Shown here piece after piece: positions 1-8,696 of a stretch of DNA of 64,000 nucleotides (positions are counted from its first letter, which is position 1; each line of letters starts with the position of its first letter). The DNA lies in contig JAFTVX010000021.1 of assembly GCA_017465575.1 (NCBI GenBank), positions 1-64,000 of the forward strand, in the 5' to 3' direction. A program made the position numbers and the translations under genes. Origin of the DNA: Alistipes sp. Its GTDB lineage: Bacteria; Bacteroidota; Bacteroidia; Bacteroidales; Rikenellaceae. Below the pieces are notes generated by a model. That model was given only the letters and a program-made list of their open reading frames with translations, searched no databases and was not told the DNA's origin.

Positions 1-504
1 ATGACCGAGTTATCCACAAATAGTATTCGCATACTTGATATAAAGTATGGCACATCGGTAGATGGTATCGGACTTCGCACCTCGCTATATTGTGCGGGGT
101 GCGAAAACCATTGCGTGGGTTGTCATAATCCACAATCTTGGGACGAAAACGGAGGCGAAGCCATTGAAATAGAGGAGTTGTTCCGATTGATAGTCGATGC
201 CGATATGAATGTTACCTTTACCGGCGGCGACCCGATGTTCCACCCCGAAGGTTTTATTCAGTTGGCGCAGATGATAAAAGAGCAGACCGATAAGACGATC
301 TGGTGCTATACTGGATACCGCTTCGAGGATTTGCTCGCGCATCCTCTTCGTCGCAAATTAGTTGAGTTATGTGATGTAATTGTTGATGGTCGCTATATCG
401 AGGCAGAACGAGATTTGTCATTGCATTTTAGAGGCAGCCGAAATCAACGAATCATTGATGTGCCAAATTCACTTCGATTTAACAAAATGTATCTGATAGA
501 ATAA
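1..504 (+). CDS. nrdG: Anaerobic ribonucleotide reductase activating protein (radical SAM, NrdG-like)
   Basis: Small radical-SAM activase that would put the glycyl radical on the anaerobic class III ribonucleotide reductase NrdD. The 167-residue protein has the CX3CX2C cluster motif (C34, C38, C41, followed by HNPQSW), as in NrdG, and a glycine-rich TGGDP stretch near residues 74-78 expected to contact S-adenosylmethionine. Length fits NrdG (about 155-175 aa). The ATG is the first base of the window, so an upstream start cannot be excluded, and nrdD, usually just upstream, would lie outside. The stop at 502-504 is followed by a decayed HTH gene and a repeat, so this is the last gene of its operon. 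Confidence 0.85.
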   Translation: MTELSTNSIRILDIKYGTSVDGIGLRTSLYCAGCENHCVGCHNPQSWDENGGEAIEIEELFRLIVDADMNVTFTGGDPMFHPEGFIQLAQMIKEQTDKTIWCYTGYRFEDLLAHPLRRKLVELCDVIVDGRYIEAERDLSLHFRGSRNQRIIDVPNSLRFNKMYLIE

Positions 505-533
505 TCAATCAAGGGTGATAAAAAAATCAATGA

Positions 534-645
534 ATCTCAAACTTTAAGCTATTTCGCGAGGAGGGCAAAACCCTCCAACAGATAGCTGACGAGTTGGGGT
601 ATTAAGAGTGTAGGCAGTGTACACAACCATCTGAAAAAACAATAA
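534..645 (+). pseudogene. Relic of a helix-turn-helix DNA-binding protein
   Basis: Two adjacent reading frames join into one HTH-like sequence. Frame one runs from 534 and reads KLFREEGKTLQQIADELGY before a stop at 600-602. After a one- or two-base frame change, the next frame reads KSVGSVHNHLKKQ and stops at 643-645. Together this resembles a resolvase- or phage-type HTH (Q-Q-I-A-D-E-L-G-Y, then S-V-G-S-V recognition helix). No start codon or remaining domain is seen, so it is a fragment. Its stop codon overlaps the first base of the dispersed repeat at 645-701. The parent family is not identified. Confidence 0.55.
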
Positions 646-701
646 TGGGTTAAAATGGGTTATGATGTGTTAAGATGAGTTAAAATGCTTTTTTAGCGGA
701 A
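645..701 (+). repeat. Dispersed 10-bp-unit repeat element, copy A
   Basis: Five 10-bp units in register: atgggttaaa (645-654), atgggttatg (655-664), atgtgttaag (665-674), atgagttaaa (675-684) and atgctttttt (685-694), closed by agcggaa (695-701). The same ordered series occurs at 32341-32397 (minus), 41345-41402 (minus) and 42014-42071 (plus), always with the second unit ending differently from the others and a T-run before the closing motif. It is therefore a specific family with orientation, not random A/T-rich DNA. Confidence 0.85.
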
Positions 702-730
702 TATTTAAAAACTAAAGACCCTCTATTCAT

Positions 731-783
731 AAAAATGCCGTCGATAAGCTGTACTTGGCGTACTGCTCATTGACGGCATTTTT
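731..783. terminator. Hairpin terminator, 12-bp stem
   Basis: aaaaatgccgtc (731-742) is the exact reverse complement of gacggcattttt (772-783). The 29-nt loop contains a second near-perfect pairing (agctgtac with gtactgct, one mismatch). A-run and T-run on either side make it bidirectional; it sits 27 bp from the end of rlmD and serves mainly as that gene's terminator. Confidence 0.75.
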
Positions 784-809
784 GGGGATAGGGCGAGAAT
801 GACCCCTTA

Positions 810-2219
810 TCACAACAAAGTTAGTTTGACGACATTCTCCACATGGTGAGTATGTGGGAACATATCGACGGGCTGCACCGCCTCGATTTTGTACATATCG
901 CTCAGCAACGCCAAGTCGCGGGCTTGGGTTGAGGGGTTGCAGCTGACATAGACCATACGCTGGGGTGCGGCACGCTTGATAACCTCGATAACACGCTCAT
1001 CGACACCGGCACGAGGAGGGTCAAGAATGATAACATCGGGCTGACCGTTGCGCTTAATGAACTCATCACTAAGCACATCCTTCATATCGCCAGCGTAGAA
1101 GGTGGTGTTGTCGATAGAGTTAATCATAGAGTTGACCTTGGCATCCTCGATAGCCTCGGGGACATACTCAACACCCACGACCTTCTTTGCTCGGCGGGCG
1201 CAGAAGTTGGCGATAGTGCCTGTACCAGTGTAGAGGTCGTAGAGGACATCGGTAGGCTTAAGGTCGGCGAACTCGCGCGTAACCTTATAGAGTTCATACG
1301 CCTGCTCCGAGTTGGTCTGGTAGAACGACTTGGGACCAACCTTGAACTTCAGACCCTCCATCTCCTCGATGATATGGTCCTTGCCCGCAAAGCAGATAGG
1401 CTCTCTGTCGCCCAACGAGTCATTCCACTTCTCGTTAATCATATAGATAAGCGAGGTAATCTCGGGGAACATATCTCTCAGATGCGACATCAGGGCGTTG
1501 ATGCGCTCCGTGTCGTTCTCGTTGAACACCACGATAACCATCACCTCGCCAGTCGAGGCGGTGCGGATAACCATCGTGCGCATCAAGCCTTCGTGGGCGC
1601 GAGCGTTGTGGAACGAGTAGCCATTGTCGATACAGAACTGCTTGGTAGCAAGGCGAATACGGTTAGACAAATCGACCTGCAAGTGGCACTTCTGGATATC
1701 AAGCACCTTGTCGAAGCAGCCGGGGATATGGAAGCCCACGGCGGGTGCTGCAGCGATATCGCCACCCTCGGCAATCTCCTCATAGGTAAGCCAGCGCTTA
1801 TCGGCAAATGTAAACTCGAGCTTATTGCGGTACTCGCGTGTACGCTCCGAGCCAAGGCAGGGGCGCACCTCGGGGATATCGAGATGACCGATACGCACCA
1901 ACTGATCCTCAACCTGCTTGGTCTTCTGGTTGAGCTGCTCCTCATAGGGCAGGCTCTGCCACTTACAGCCACCACATACGCCAAAGTGCTCGCAGAAGGG
2001 CTCTACACGCAGGGGCGACTTCTCGACAAAGCGCACCACGGTAGCCTCCATAAAGCGGCGGTGGTGCTTGCGCACCTGAACATCGACAACATCGCCAGGC
2101 ACGGTCATCGGCACAAAGACCACCTGATTGTCAACCTTGCCCATAGCCTTGCCCTCGGCAGCAAGCGTGGTGATATGCAGACCCTCAATCAAGGGGTAAT
2201 CCTTTCTTCTCTTTCCCAT
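810..2219 (-). CDS. rlmD: 23S rRNA (uracil-5-)-methyltransferase, RlmD/RumA type
   Basis: SAM-dependent uracil C5-methyltransferase of the TrmA/RumA family, acting on 23S rRNA. The order is a TRAM RNA-binding domain (about residues 10-68), a [4Fe-4S] site with C76, C82, C85 (CEHFGVCGGC) and probably a fourth Cys in QKCHL, then a Rossmann methyltransferase domain with DLYTGTGTIANF and DPPRAGVD. The catalytic cysteine is in YVSCNPSTQARDL. The 469-residue length is normal. Bacteroidetes have several paralogues of this family, so the target base (U1939, U747 or a tRNA) is inferred. It is last in the minus-strand series with trmB, gldH and ricT, 12 bp downstream of trmB. Confidence 0.9.
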   Translation of the reverse strand: MGKRRKDYPLIEGLHITTLAAEGKAMGKVDNQVVFVPMTVPGDVVDVQVRKHHRRFMEATVVRFVEKSPLRVEPFCEHFGVCGGCKWQSLPYEEQLNQKTKQVEDQLVRIGHLDIPEVRPCLGSERTREYRNKLEFTFADKRWLTYEEIAEGGDIAAAPAVGFHIPGCFDKVLDIQKCHLQVDLSNRIRLATKQFCIDNGYSFHNARAHEGLMRTMVIRTASTGEVMVIVVFNENDTERINALMSHLRDMFPEITSLIYMINEKWNDSLGDREPICFAGKDHIIEEMEGLKFKVGPKSFYQTNSEQAYELYKVTREFADLKPTDVLYDLYTGTGTIANFCARRAKKVVGVEYVPEAIEDAKVNSMINSIDNTTFYAGDMKDVLSDEFIKRNGQPDVIILDPPRAGVDERVIEVIKRAAPQRMVYVSCNPSTQARDLALLSDMYKIEAVQPVDMFPHTHHVENVVKLTLL

Positions 2220-2231
2220 CTTTCAGTGCGA

Positions 2232-2984
2232 TTAAAATGCTTTAGTACGGTTGCTCTCGGCATCTTTCTCCAAGATATCGTCGCCCTCCCACTCGAAGTG
2301 CTCAAACTCGGTGCAGTCGCCAAGGCGGAAGCGGGTATAGGTGATGGGCAGACCCATCGCCACAAACTTCGTCTCGTAGGCGGTCTTCACAGATAATACC
2401 TCGTCGGCATATCCCGAGCCGTAGATATCGTCGTTCTGCACCTCGGCATCAAGTCCCAAGCGCTCGATAACGGCAGCGGTGTAGCGGTAAAGGTGCTTCG
2501 AGTCGGTCTTAAGGTTGATAACGCCATCGGCGGTAAGGAAGCGCTTATACTCTGCCAAGAAGAGGGGTGATGTAAGGCGCTTCTTTGCACGGCGGCTCTT
2601 TAGCTGTGGGTCGGGGAAGGTAATCCATATCTCGGCAACCTCGCCCTCGGCGAAGAACGACTGGATAAACTCGATGCGTGTGCGGACAAAGCCCACATTC
2701 GTCATGTTGCGCTCCGTGGCGGTCTTTGCACCACGCCACATACGCGCACCCTTGATGTCGATGCCGATATAGTTCTTGTCGGGGTTGCGCTCTGCCAACG
2801 CCACGGTATACTCGCCACGACCACAGCCCAACTCCAAGACTATGGGGTTGTCGTTGTGGAAGAACTCCTTATGCCAGTTACCCTTCAAGGGGTGGTCCTT
2901 GTGGAAGATATCGTCGAACTCGGGCTGCACCATACACTTGAAGGTGAGGTTTTCGGCAAACTTTCTTAACTTATCTTTACCCAT
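2232..2984 (-). CDS. trmB: tRNA (guanine-N7-)-methyltransferase
   Basis: Makes m7G46 in the tRNA variable loop. The SAM site is LELGCGRGEYT and the family signature ITFPDPQLKSRRAKKRL is intact; LKTDS follows near the C-terminus. The start was placed at the ATG at 2984 (MGKDKL), not at an in-frame TTG at 3005: it is a standard codon, fits the family N-terminus, and avoids overlapping the gldH stop at 2995-2997. About 250 residues, slightly longer than the E. coli enzyme. It lies between gldH and rlmD in one transcription unit. Confidence 0.93.
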   Translation of the reverse strand: MGKDKLRKFAENLTFKCMVQPEFDDIFHKDHPLKGNWHKEFFHNDNPIVLELGCGRGEYTVALAERNPDKNYIGIDIKGARMWRGAKTATERNMTNVGFVRTRIEFIQSFFAEGEVAEIWITFPDPQLKSRRAKKRLTSPLFLAEYKRFLTADGVINLKTDSKHLYRYTAAVIERLGLDAEVQNDDIYGSGYADEVLSVKTAYETKFVAMGLPITYTRFRLGDCTEFEHFEWEGDDILEKDAESNRTKAF

Positions 2985-2994
2985 TGCTAAAGTG

Positions 2995-3423
2995 TTATTC
3001 TTCAATTATTAAGCCCACCGAGGCGATGCCCTCGACGGCAGTTTCGGGGGTTAGGCGGAAGAGGTAGTCGCCCTTGTGCTTCAGCACCACATTGCTACGA
3101 TAGACAAATATCTGCTCCTCGGGGCGCAGGTCGCTAAGGCGAGGCACACGCAACACAAAGGGCTCCTCCAAGACCATTGAGTCGGGGGCTACAGTGAGCA
3201 CACGAAGGGCAATGGAGTCCGCCTTGTAGGTGCGGTCGTAGCGCACGACAATCTTGATATCTCTTTTAAGGAGCGAATCTTGGTTGGTGTAATAAATCTC
3301 CTCGGCACTGCTCCACACCGAGCCTTCGTGGTCTATAACCTCGACGGTGCGGGGTGTGGTGTTACACGCCACGGCGACAGCCACGACAGCCAAAAGCAAT
3401 ATATGGCGGATTATGCTCCTCAT
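2995..3423 (-). CDS. gldH: Gliding-motility-type lipoprotein GldH
   Basis: A 142-residue lipoprotein: residues 1-20 form a signal peptide ending in AVACN, so Cys20 is the lipidated residue. The rest is a compact beta-rich domain with the order found in GldH (VWSSAEEIYY, then a VLRVPRL segment). GldH is needed for gliding in flavobacteria but is also present in non-gliding Bacteroidales, where its role is unclear. As is common in this phylum, it lies directly behind the PSP1/RicT gene (3 bp gap), which supports the call more than sequence identity does. Confidence 0.8.
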   Translation of the reverse strand: MRSIIRHILLLAVVAVAVACNTTPRTVEVIDHEGSVWSSAEEIYYTNQDSLLKRDIKIVVRYDRTYKADSIALRVLTVAPDSMVLEEPFVLRVPRLSDLRPEEQIFVYRSNVVLKHKGDYLFRLTPETAVEGIASVGLIIEE

Positions 3424-3426
3424 CGC

Positions 3427-4845
3427 TTACTCCTTGTTTTCGCCACCACGCTCGTTCTGACGCTCGTTCTGGCGGTTGCGGTTGCCACGGAAGCGGTTGT
3501 TACGGTTGTTGCGGCGCTGACCATCACGCTGTTGACCCTCTCGGGGCTGACCATCACGCTGCTCACGGGGCTTATTCTCGCGGGGCTGCTGTGCGCCCTC
3601 TGCCTTCTCTGCCCTCTCTACCTTCGGCTCACGCTGCTCCTTGGGCTCTTTTTGCTCCTTCTGTTCCTTCTGCTCCTTCTGCTCACGGGGCTGACCCTCA
3701 GCCTTGCGGTCACGGTCACGACCACCACGGCGCTTATTACGCTTGTTGCGCTTGTTCTTCGAGTCGAAGCGGGTGATGCTATCCTCCTCGTGGCGATATG
3801 TGGGCTCCTCAACCTGTGGCTCGCCACCCTCGCCAACAAGGGTATCTGCCTTCTGACCCGCACGGTTAAGGGCGATAAGCTCCTTGACACGGCTTACGGG
3901 GAGTGTTGTGAGGTTTGCCATAGTGCCCTTGCTTGTCGAGAACGACATAGTCTGCGCCAAGGGGTCTACCTTGACCAAGAACCACTCGCCCTCCAAGGTC
4001 TGCAACGGCTCACGCAAGCGAGGTATGGTGCGACGAGCATCGGCGTATGCATCATACTCGTACATCAAACAACACTTGAGTTTCGAACACTGACCCGCCA
4101 ATTTCTGGGGGTTGAGCGATATCTCCTGCATACGCGCTGCGTTGGTCGTAACCGACGAGAAACTCGACATCCACGATGCACAGCATAGCTCACGGCCACA
4201 AGCACCGATACCACCAATACGACCCGCCTCCTGACGAGCGCCAATCTGCTTCATCTCGATGCGGATGTGGAACCTCTCGGCGAATACCTTGATAAGCTCG
4301 CGGAAGTCGACACGCTCATCGGCGATATAGTAGAAGATAGCCTTAATCTTGTCGCCCTGATACTCGACATCGCCAATCTTCATATTCAGACCCATATCCG
4401 CAGCAATCTGGCGTGATGCAATCATCGTCTCGTGCTCCAAGGCGATAGCCTCCTGCCACTTCTCGATATCGTAGGGGCGTGCCTTGCGGTAAATCTTCTT
4501 GAACTCGCCATTGTGGGGGTTGAAGCCCGTACGACGCATCTGCTTGGCAACCATATCGCCCGTAAGCGAGATGATGCCGATGTCGTGGCCGGGCGATGCC
4601 TCAACCGCAACGATGTCGCCACGCTTTAGCTCCAAGCCATTGACATTCTGATAGTACGAACGGCGTGTATTCTTAAACCTCACCTCGAAGATGTCGGTGG
4701 GTATATTGTCGGGGTACTCCTCCAACCAGTTGGTTTCGTGGAGCTTATAGCAGCCCTCCGAGGCCCTTGCCTCCAGCTCGTCGCCACAGTCGCAGAAGCA
4801 ACATCCGCGACCCATCTCGGGCTTATGATTCTTATTACAACTCAT
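3427..4845 (-). CDS. PSP1-domain / RicT (YaaT)-like protein with basic low-complexity tail
   Basis: Cytoplasmic protein of the PSP1 C-terminal family. Its best-studied member, RicT of Bacillus, is in the Ric complex affecting RNase Y and carries Fe-S clusters. Conserved pieces are ARQEAGRIGGIGACGREL, CCASW and KLAGQCSKLKCCLMYEY, rich in Cys. An extra Cys cluster lies near the N-terminus (CCFCDCGDE, residues 15-23). The last ~125 residues are low-complexity and highly charged (R, N, K and repeated EQK units), possibly an RNA-binding tail. 472 residues. It heads the gldH-trmB-rlmD series and is divergent from the TetR gene. Confidence 0.8.
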   Translation of the reverse strand: MSCNKNHKPEMGRGCCFCDCGDELEARASEGCYKLHETNWLEEYPDNIPTDIFEVRFKNTRRSYYQNVNGLELKRGDIVAVEASPGHDIGIISLTGDMVAKQMRRTGFNPHNGEFKKIYRKARPYDIEKWQEAIALEHETMIASRQIAADMGLNMKIGDVEYQGDKIKAIFYYIADERVDFRELIKVFAERFHIRIEMKQIGARQEAGRIGGIGACGRELCCASWMSSFSSVTTNAARMQEISLNPQKLAGQCSKLKCCLMYEYDAYADARRTIPRLREPLQTLEGEWFLVKVDPLAQTMSFSTSKGTMANLTTLPVSRVKELIALNRAGQKADTLVGEGGEPQVEEPTYRHEEDSITRFDSKNKRNKRNKRRGGRDRDRKAEGQPREQKEQKEQKEQKEPKEQREPKVERAEKAEGAQQPRENKPREQRDGQPREGQQRDGQRRNNRNNRFRGNRNRQNERQNERGGENKE

Positions 4846-4889
4846 CTCTATATTTAGGGATACATTATGTCAATATAAACAATCGGGCG

Positions 4890-4897
4890 TAAAGATA
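4890..4897 (-). promoter_or_regulatory. Possible -7 element of the ricT-gldH-trmB-rlmD operon
   Basis: On the minus strand this reads TATCTTTA, one base from the Bacteroidetes -7 consensus TAnnTTTG, 45 bp before the ricT start. No clear -33 was seen, so the call is weak. Confidence 0.3.
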
Positions 4898-4934
4898 CGA
4901 TTTTTTTCGGGAATGCGAAAAAATAGTGCTAAAA

Positions 4935-4965
4935 TTTGCAGATTGAACAATTATTTGTACTTTTG
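4935..4965 (+). promoter_or_regulatory. Promoter of the TetR-exporter operon
   Basis: TTTG at 4935-4938, a 19-bp spacer, then TACTTTTG at 4958-4965: a match to TTTG-N19-21-TAnnTTTG. Transcription would start near 4972, inside the palindromes that follow. Confidence 0.7.
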
Positions 4966-4967
4966 TA

Positions 4968-4995
4968 TTAACAGAATTGTTAAACAACTTTGTTG
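4968..4995. promoter_or_regulatory. Candidate TetR operator (two adjacent palindromes)
   Basis: ttaacagaattgttaa (4968-4983) is a dyad with arms ttaaca/tgttaa; caactttgttg (4985-4995) is a second with arms caac/gttg. Both lie over the predicted transcription start and just before the regulator's ATG at 5008, the usual place for autorepression. Binding is inferred. Confidence 0.5.
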
Positions 4996-5007
4996 AATAG
5001 TAAAACG

Positions 5008-5631
5008 ATGGATACTAATCAAAGGCAAAACAAAGAGAAAGAGATACTTACGGCTGCCGAAAATGAGTTCCTGACCAAGGGCTACGACGGCGCTCGCACC
5101 ACCTCGATAGCCAAGGCTGCGGGTGTGACACACGCCATGTTACACTACTATTTTCGCACCAAGGAGCAACTTTTTGAACGCATCGTCGACGAGAAGTTTC
5201 GCCTTATGGCGGAGTCGACATTGGCTGCACTCGGCGACTCATCATTGCCGATGAAGGAGCGTATTCGCACGGGCGTTGCCAACCACTTCGACTTTGTGGC
5301 AAGCAATCCGCTACTGCCCAGATTTGTTATCAACGAGATAGTCTCTCGTCCCGAGCGCTATGCCTTTCTGCACGAACGCGCAAAGACAATCATCGACACG
5401 CTATATCGTGGTTTGCAGGCTGATATCGACCGTGCGGCAGAGCGTGGCGAGATGGTGCAAATCAATGCTAAGATGCTCTTTATGAGCATTATGTCGCTCA
5501 ACATCTTCACCTTTATCGCCTACCCATTTATGAAGCCGCTGATGGGTGACCTGATGGCCGACGACGAGCGATTCTTGGCTGAGCGTAAGGCAGAAAATAT
5601 CGAAACAATAATGAAAAGAATCGAGATATGA
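5008..5631 (+). CDS. TetR/AcrR-family transcriptional regulator
   Basis: Ligand-responsive repressor likely to control the exporter genes behind it. The N-terminal HTH covers about residues 10-55 (ILTAAENEFLTKGYDG, then TTSIAKAAGVTHAMLHYYF), followed by a helical ligand-binding domain. The ATG at 5008 was preferred to an in-frame TTG at 4990 because it gives the usual short leader and leaves the operator-like dyads untranslated. 207 residues, normal for the family. Its stop codon overlaps the TolC start (ATGA), indicating coupled translation. The order TetR-TolC-HlyD-ABC-ABC-permease-permease parallels E. coli cecR-ybhGFSR. Confidence 0.9.
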   Translation: MDTNQRQNKEKEILTAAENEFLTKGYDGARTTSIAKAAGVTHAMLHYYFRTKEQLFERIVDEKFRLMAESTLAALGDSSLPMKERIRTGVANHFDFVASNPLLPRFVINEIVSRPERYAFLHERAKTIIDTLYRGLQADIDRAAERGEMVQINAKMLFMSIMSLNIFTFIAYPFMKPLMGDLMADDERFLAERKAENIETIMKRIEI

Positions 5632-6908
5632 AACGGACACATTTATTAACGGTTTTTGCTCTCTTGACGGTGTTCTGCTCTTCGGCGCAGTCGCTCGACG
5701 AGTGTCGTCGTTTGGCGCGTGAGCACTACCCCGAGATTAGGCAGTACGACCTGATTGATGCCACCGAGCAGTACAACCTATCGAACGCAGCGCGTGCGTG
5801 GATTCCGCAGGTGATGTTCTCGGCACAGGCGACCTACCAGTCGGCAACACCCACCTATCCCGAGGCATTCAATGCCATATTAGAGGCAAATGGCGTGGAG
5901 ATGGCGGGCATACGCCGTGACCAGTACAAGGTGGCGCTCGATGTGTCGCAGAATATTTGGGACGGTGGTCAGTCTAAGGCCAACCGAGAGATTGCCGAGG
6001 CCGAGGCCAAGGAGCAACGCTCGAGGGTAGATGTTACGCTCTACGACCTACAATCAAGGGTCGACAACCTCTACTTCGGCATCCTACTTCTCGACGAGCG
6101 AGAGGCACAAACCGAGACACTTATCGAGCTCTTGGAGAGCAACCTAAAACGCATGCAGACCTATTATAATAATGGTGTTGCGATGCAGGCGGATGTCGAT
6201 GCCATAGAGGCGGAGTTGCTCACAGCACGCCAGACCCTCGGTCAGGTGGAGTCATCGAAAGCGAGCTACCGCCGTATGTTGGAGGTATTTATCGGCGAGC
6301 CTCTCACAAGCGATAAGTTGGAGCGACCCGCAATGGTCGACCTTAAATCGCGCACTTCGGCACGCCCCGAATTGGCGCTCTTCGATGCTCAGGAGAGCAA
6401 GATTGAGGCACAGCGCCGAGCAATCAACTCATCGGTGATGCCCCGCTTCTCGGCATTTGCGCAGGGCTACTACGGCTATCCAGGAATGGATATGTTCAAA
6501 AGTATGATGACGGCAGAGTGGACACTCAACGCCATAGTGGGTGTGCGTATGTCGTGGAACATAGGGGCGTTCTACACCAAGCGAAACAATCTCGACAAGC
6601 TCAACACGGCACAACAGCAGGTTGCCGTTCAGCGCGATATCTTCCTCTTTAACAGCGAGATGCAGACAACGCAGGAGGATGGCGAGATAGTGCGCCTCCG
6701 CAAGGCTGTCGAGGATGATGACCGCATCGTAGAGCTTCGCCGTAGGGTGCGTATGGCGGCAGAGTCGCAGTTGGAGAATGGCGTAATCGATGCCACCGAG
6801 CTACTCCGCAAAATCTCGGATGAGACCACAGCGACACTCAACCGCTCGACCCACGAAATCGAACTTTTGCAAACAATATACAGACTTAAAACCACACTAA
6901 ACCAATAA
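5628..6908 (+). CDS. TolC-family outer membrane efflux protein
   Basis: Outer-membrane duct of a tripartite exporter. A signal peptide ends near SSAQS (about residue 20). Two outer-membrane-efflux repeats follow, with long coiled-coil helices around residues 120-220 and 330-420 and the beta-barrel hairpins between them. 426 residues, normal. The start overlaps the TetR stop, and the HlyD gene begins 2 bp after its stop, so all exporter genes appear to be made from one message. Confidence 0.9.
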   Translation: MKRTHLLTVFALLTVFCSSAQSLDECRRLAREHYPEIRQYDLIDATEQYNLSNAARAWIPQVMFSAQATYQSATPTYPEAFNAILEANGVEMAGIRRDQYKVALDVSQNIWDGGQSKANREIAEAEAKEQRSRVDVTLYDLQSRVDNLYFGILLLDEREAQTETLIELLESNLKRMQTYYNNGVAMQADVDAIEAELLTARQTLGQVESSKASYRRMLEVFIGEPLTSDKLERPAMVDLKSRTSARPELALFDAQESKIEAQRRAINSSVMPRFSAFAQGYYGYPGMDMFKSMMTAEWTLNAIVGVRMSWNIGAFYTKRNNLDKLNTAQQQVAVQRDIFLFNSEMQTTQEDGEIVRLRKAVEDDDRIVELRRRVRMAAESQLENGVIDATELLRKISDETTATLNRSTHEIELLQTIYRLKTTLNQ

Positions 6909-6910
6909 TT

Positions 6911-7795
6911 ATGAAACGATTAGCATATATCGCCACAGCGCTATTCGCAGTAGGCTGTGGCTCAGACACCACATTTGATGCACAGGGCACATTCGAAGCA
7001 ACCGAGGTTGTTGTATCTTCCGAGGCAAATGGTCGCATCCTCTCGTTCGATGTCGAGGAGGGCTCGACAATCGCGTGCAACGATGTTGTAGGCGCAATAG
7101 ACAGCCTCCAACTCCACCTTCAGCGCAAGCAACTTGTGGCACAGCAGGCCGCTCTGCTCGGCTCTCGACCCGATATCAACAAGCAGGTATCATCGCTAAG
7201 GGAGCAGATAGCAAAGCAGCGCACAGAGAAGGCGCGAGTGGAAAATATGCTCCGTGATGGCGCTGCCACACAGAAGCAATACGACGATATCGAGGCGCAA
7301 ATCAAGGTTTTAGAGAGTCAGCTCGAAGCAACACTCTCGACCCTCGACAAGAACACCACTACCATCAACAACAACTCTGCTGCATTGGAGGCACAGATAG
7401 CCGCCCTCGACGACCGCATCGCCAAGTGTAGCATCGTAGCACCCGTGAGCGGTACTGTCTTGGTCAAGTATGCCGAGGAGGGAGAGTTGGCTTCGGTGGG
7501 CAAGCCCCTGATGAAGGTTGCCGACCTTGAGAAAATCTATCTTCGTGCCTACTTTACTTCGGACCAACTCTCGAAAATCAAGCTTGGCGACGAGGTAAAG
7601 GTTGTTGCCGACTTTGGTGGCGATGAGCGCTACGACTATGTGGGTCGCATTGCGTGGATTTCGTCGGAGAGCGAGTTTACGCCCAAGACAATCCAGACCA
7701 AGGATTCGCGTGCCAACCTTGTATATGCCGTGAAGATTGCCGTTGAGAACGACGGAAAGTTAAAGATTGGTCTTCAGGGCGAAGTAGTGTTGTAG
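6911..7795 (+). CDS. HlyD-family periplasmic adaptor lipoprotein (YbhG-like)
   Basis: Membrane-fusion protein linking the inner-membrane ABC transporter with the TolC duct. The lipobox is AVGC (Cys16), so it is probably anchored by lipid. The split lipoyl domain (SEANGRILSFDVEEGSTI and IVAPVSGTVLVKYAEEGE) encloses a coiled-coil hairpin of about residues 75-165, followed by a beta-barrel domain. 294 residues, close to YbhG. It lies 2 bp after tolC and 1 bp before the first ATPase gene. Confidence 0.88.
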   Translation: MKRLAYIATALFAVGCGSDTTFDAQGTFEATEVVVSSEANGRILSFDVEEGSTIACNDVVGAIDSLQLHLQRKQLVAQQAALLGSRPDINKQVSSLREQIAKQRTEKARVENMLRDGAATQKQYDDIEAQIKVLESQLEATLSTLDKNTTTINNNSAALEAQIAALDDRIAKCSIVAPVSGTVLVKYAEEGELASVGKPLMKVADLEKIYLRAYFTSDQLSKIKLGDEVKVVADFGGDERYDYVGRIAWISSESEFTPKTIQTKDSRANLVYAVKIAVENDGKLKIGLQGEVVL

Positions 7796-7796
7796 T

Positions 7797-8696
7797 ATGG
7801 GTGCAATCGAGATAGATAGCCTCTCGAAGAGTTACGGCAATGTGCGTGCCCTCGACAGCGTGTCGTTCACGGTCGAGCGTGGCGAGTTGTTTGGTCTTAT
7901 CGGCCCCGATGGTGCGGGCAAGACCACACTCTTTCGTCTCCTCACCACTTTGCTCAATGCCGACGAGGGTAGCGCAAAGGTTGATGGCTTCGACATCCGA
8001 GCCGACTACCTCGCCATTCGCTCGCGCGTAGGCTATATGCCTGGTCGCTTCTCGCTATACCCCGACCTCACGGTAGAGGAGAACCTCAACTTCTTCGCTG
8101 CGCTGTTTGGTGTTACGGTAGATGAGTCCTACGACCTTATCGCGCCTATTTACAAGCAGATAGAGCCATTCCGCAAGCGCCGAGCAGGCAAACTTTCGGG
8201 CGGTATGAAGCAGAAACTTGCTCTGTCGTGTGCCCTAATTCACCGACCCTCGGTCTTGTTCCTCGACGAACCTACCACAGGTGTAGATGCCGTATCACGC
8301 AGCGAGTTTTGGGATATGCTTGCTGGGCTGAAGGAGCGCGGAATAACCATCCTCGTCTCTACTCCCTATATGGACGAGGCGAGCCGTTGCGACCGCATCG
8401 CCCTCTGCAACGAGGGGCACATCTTGGGCATCGACACCCCCGAGGGCATTGTCCGAGGTTTTGATAAAAGGCTCTACGGCATAAGCGCCCGAAATATGTT
8501 TGCCCTACTGGAGCGAGCACGCCGAGTGGAGGGTGTCGAGGAGTGTTATCCCTTTGGCGAAAAGCACCACTTGGTGGCGAGCGAAGAGTTTGATATCGAG
8601 CGCTTTAAGGCAGAGTTTAGCGATGTCGAAGATTTCGAGATAGTCTCGGTGGCGCCCACCATCGAGGATATGTTTATAAAATTGATGAAACGATGA
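7797..8696 (+). CDS. ABC transporter ATP-binding protein, first half of a YbhF-like pair
   Basis: ATPase of the ABC-2 exporter. Walker A is GPDGAGKTT, the signature is LSGGMKQKL and Walker B is VLFLDEPTTGVD. A C-terminal extension of ~75 residues follows the ATPase core. E. coli YbhF carries two such ATPases in one chain; here they are separate genes, and this one matches the N-terminal half. 299 residues. Its stop overlaps the next start (ATGA at 8693). Confidence 0.9.
   Translation: MGAIEIDSLSKSYGNVRALDSVSFTVERGELFGLIGPDGAGKTTLFRLLTTLLNADEGSAKVDGFDIRADYLAIRSRVGYMPGRFSLYPDLTVEENLNFFAALFGVTVDESYDLIAPIYKQIEPFRKRRAGKLSGGMKQKLALSCALIHRPSVLFLDEPTTGVDAVSRSEFWDMLAGLKERGITILVSTPYMDEASRCDRIALCNEGHILGIDTPEGIVRGFDKRLYGISARNMFALLERARRVEGVEECYPFGEKHHLVASEEFDIERFKAEFSDVEDFEIVSVAPTIEDMFIKLMKR

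Noticed and set aside
3280..4188. Long plus-strand ORF opposite ricT and gldH
   Set aside because: It is leucine-rich antisense of the low-complexity ricT tail; ricT and gldH have clear family motifs.
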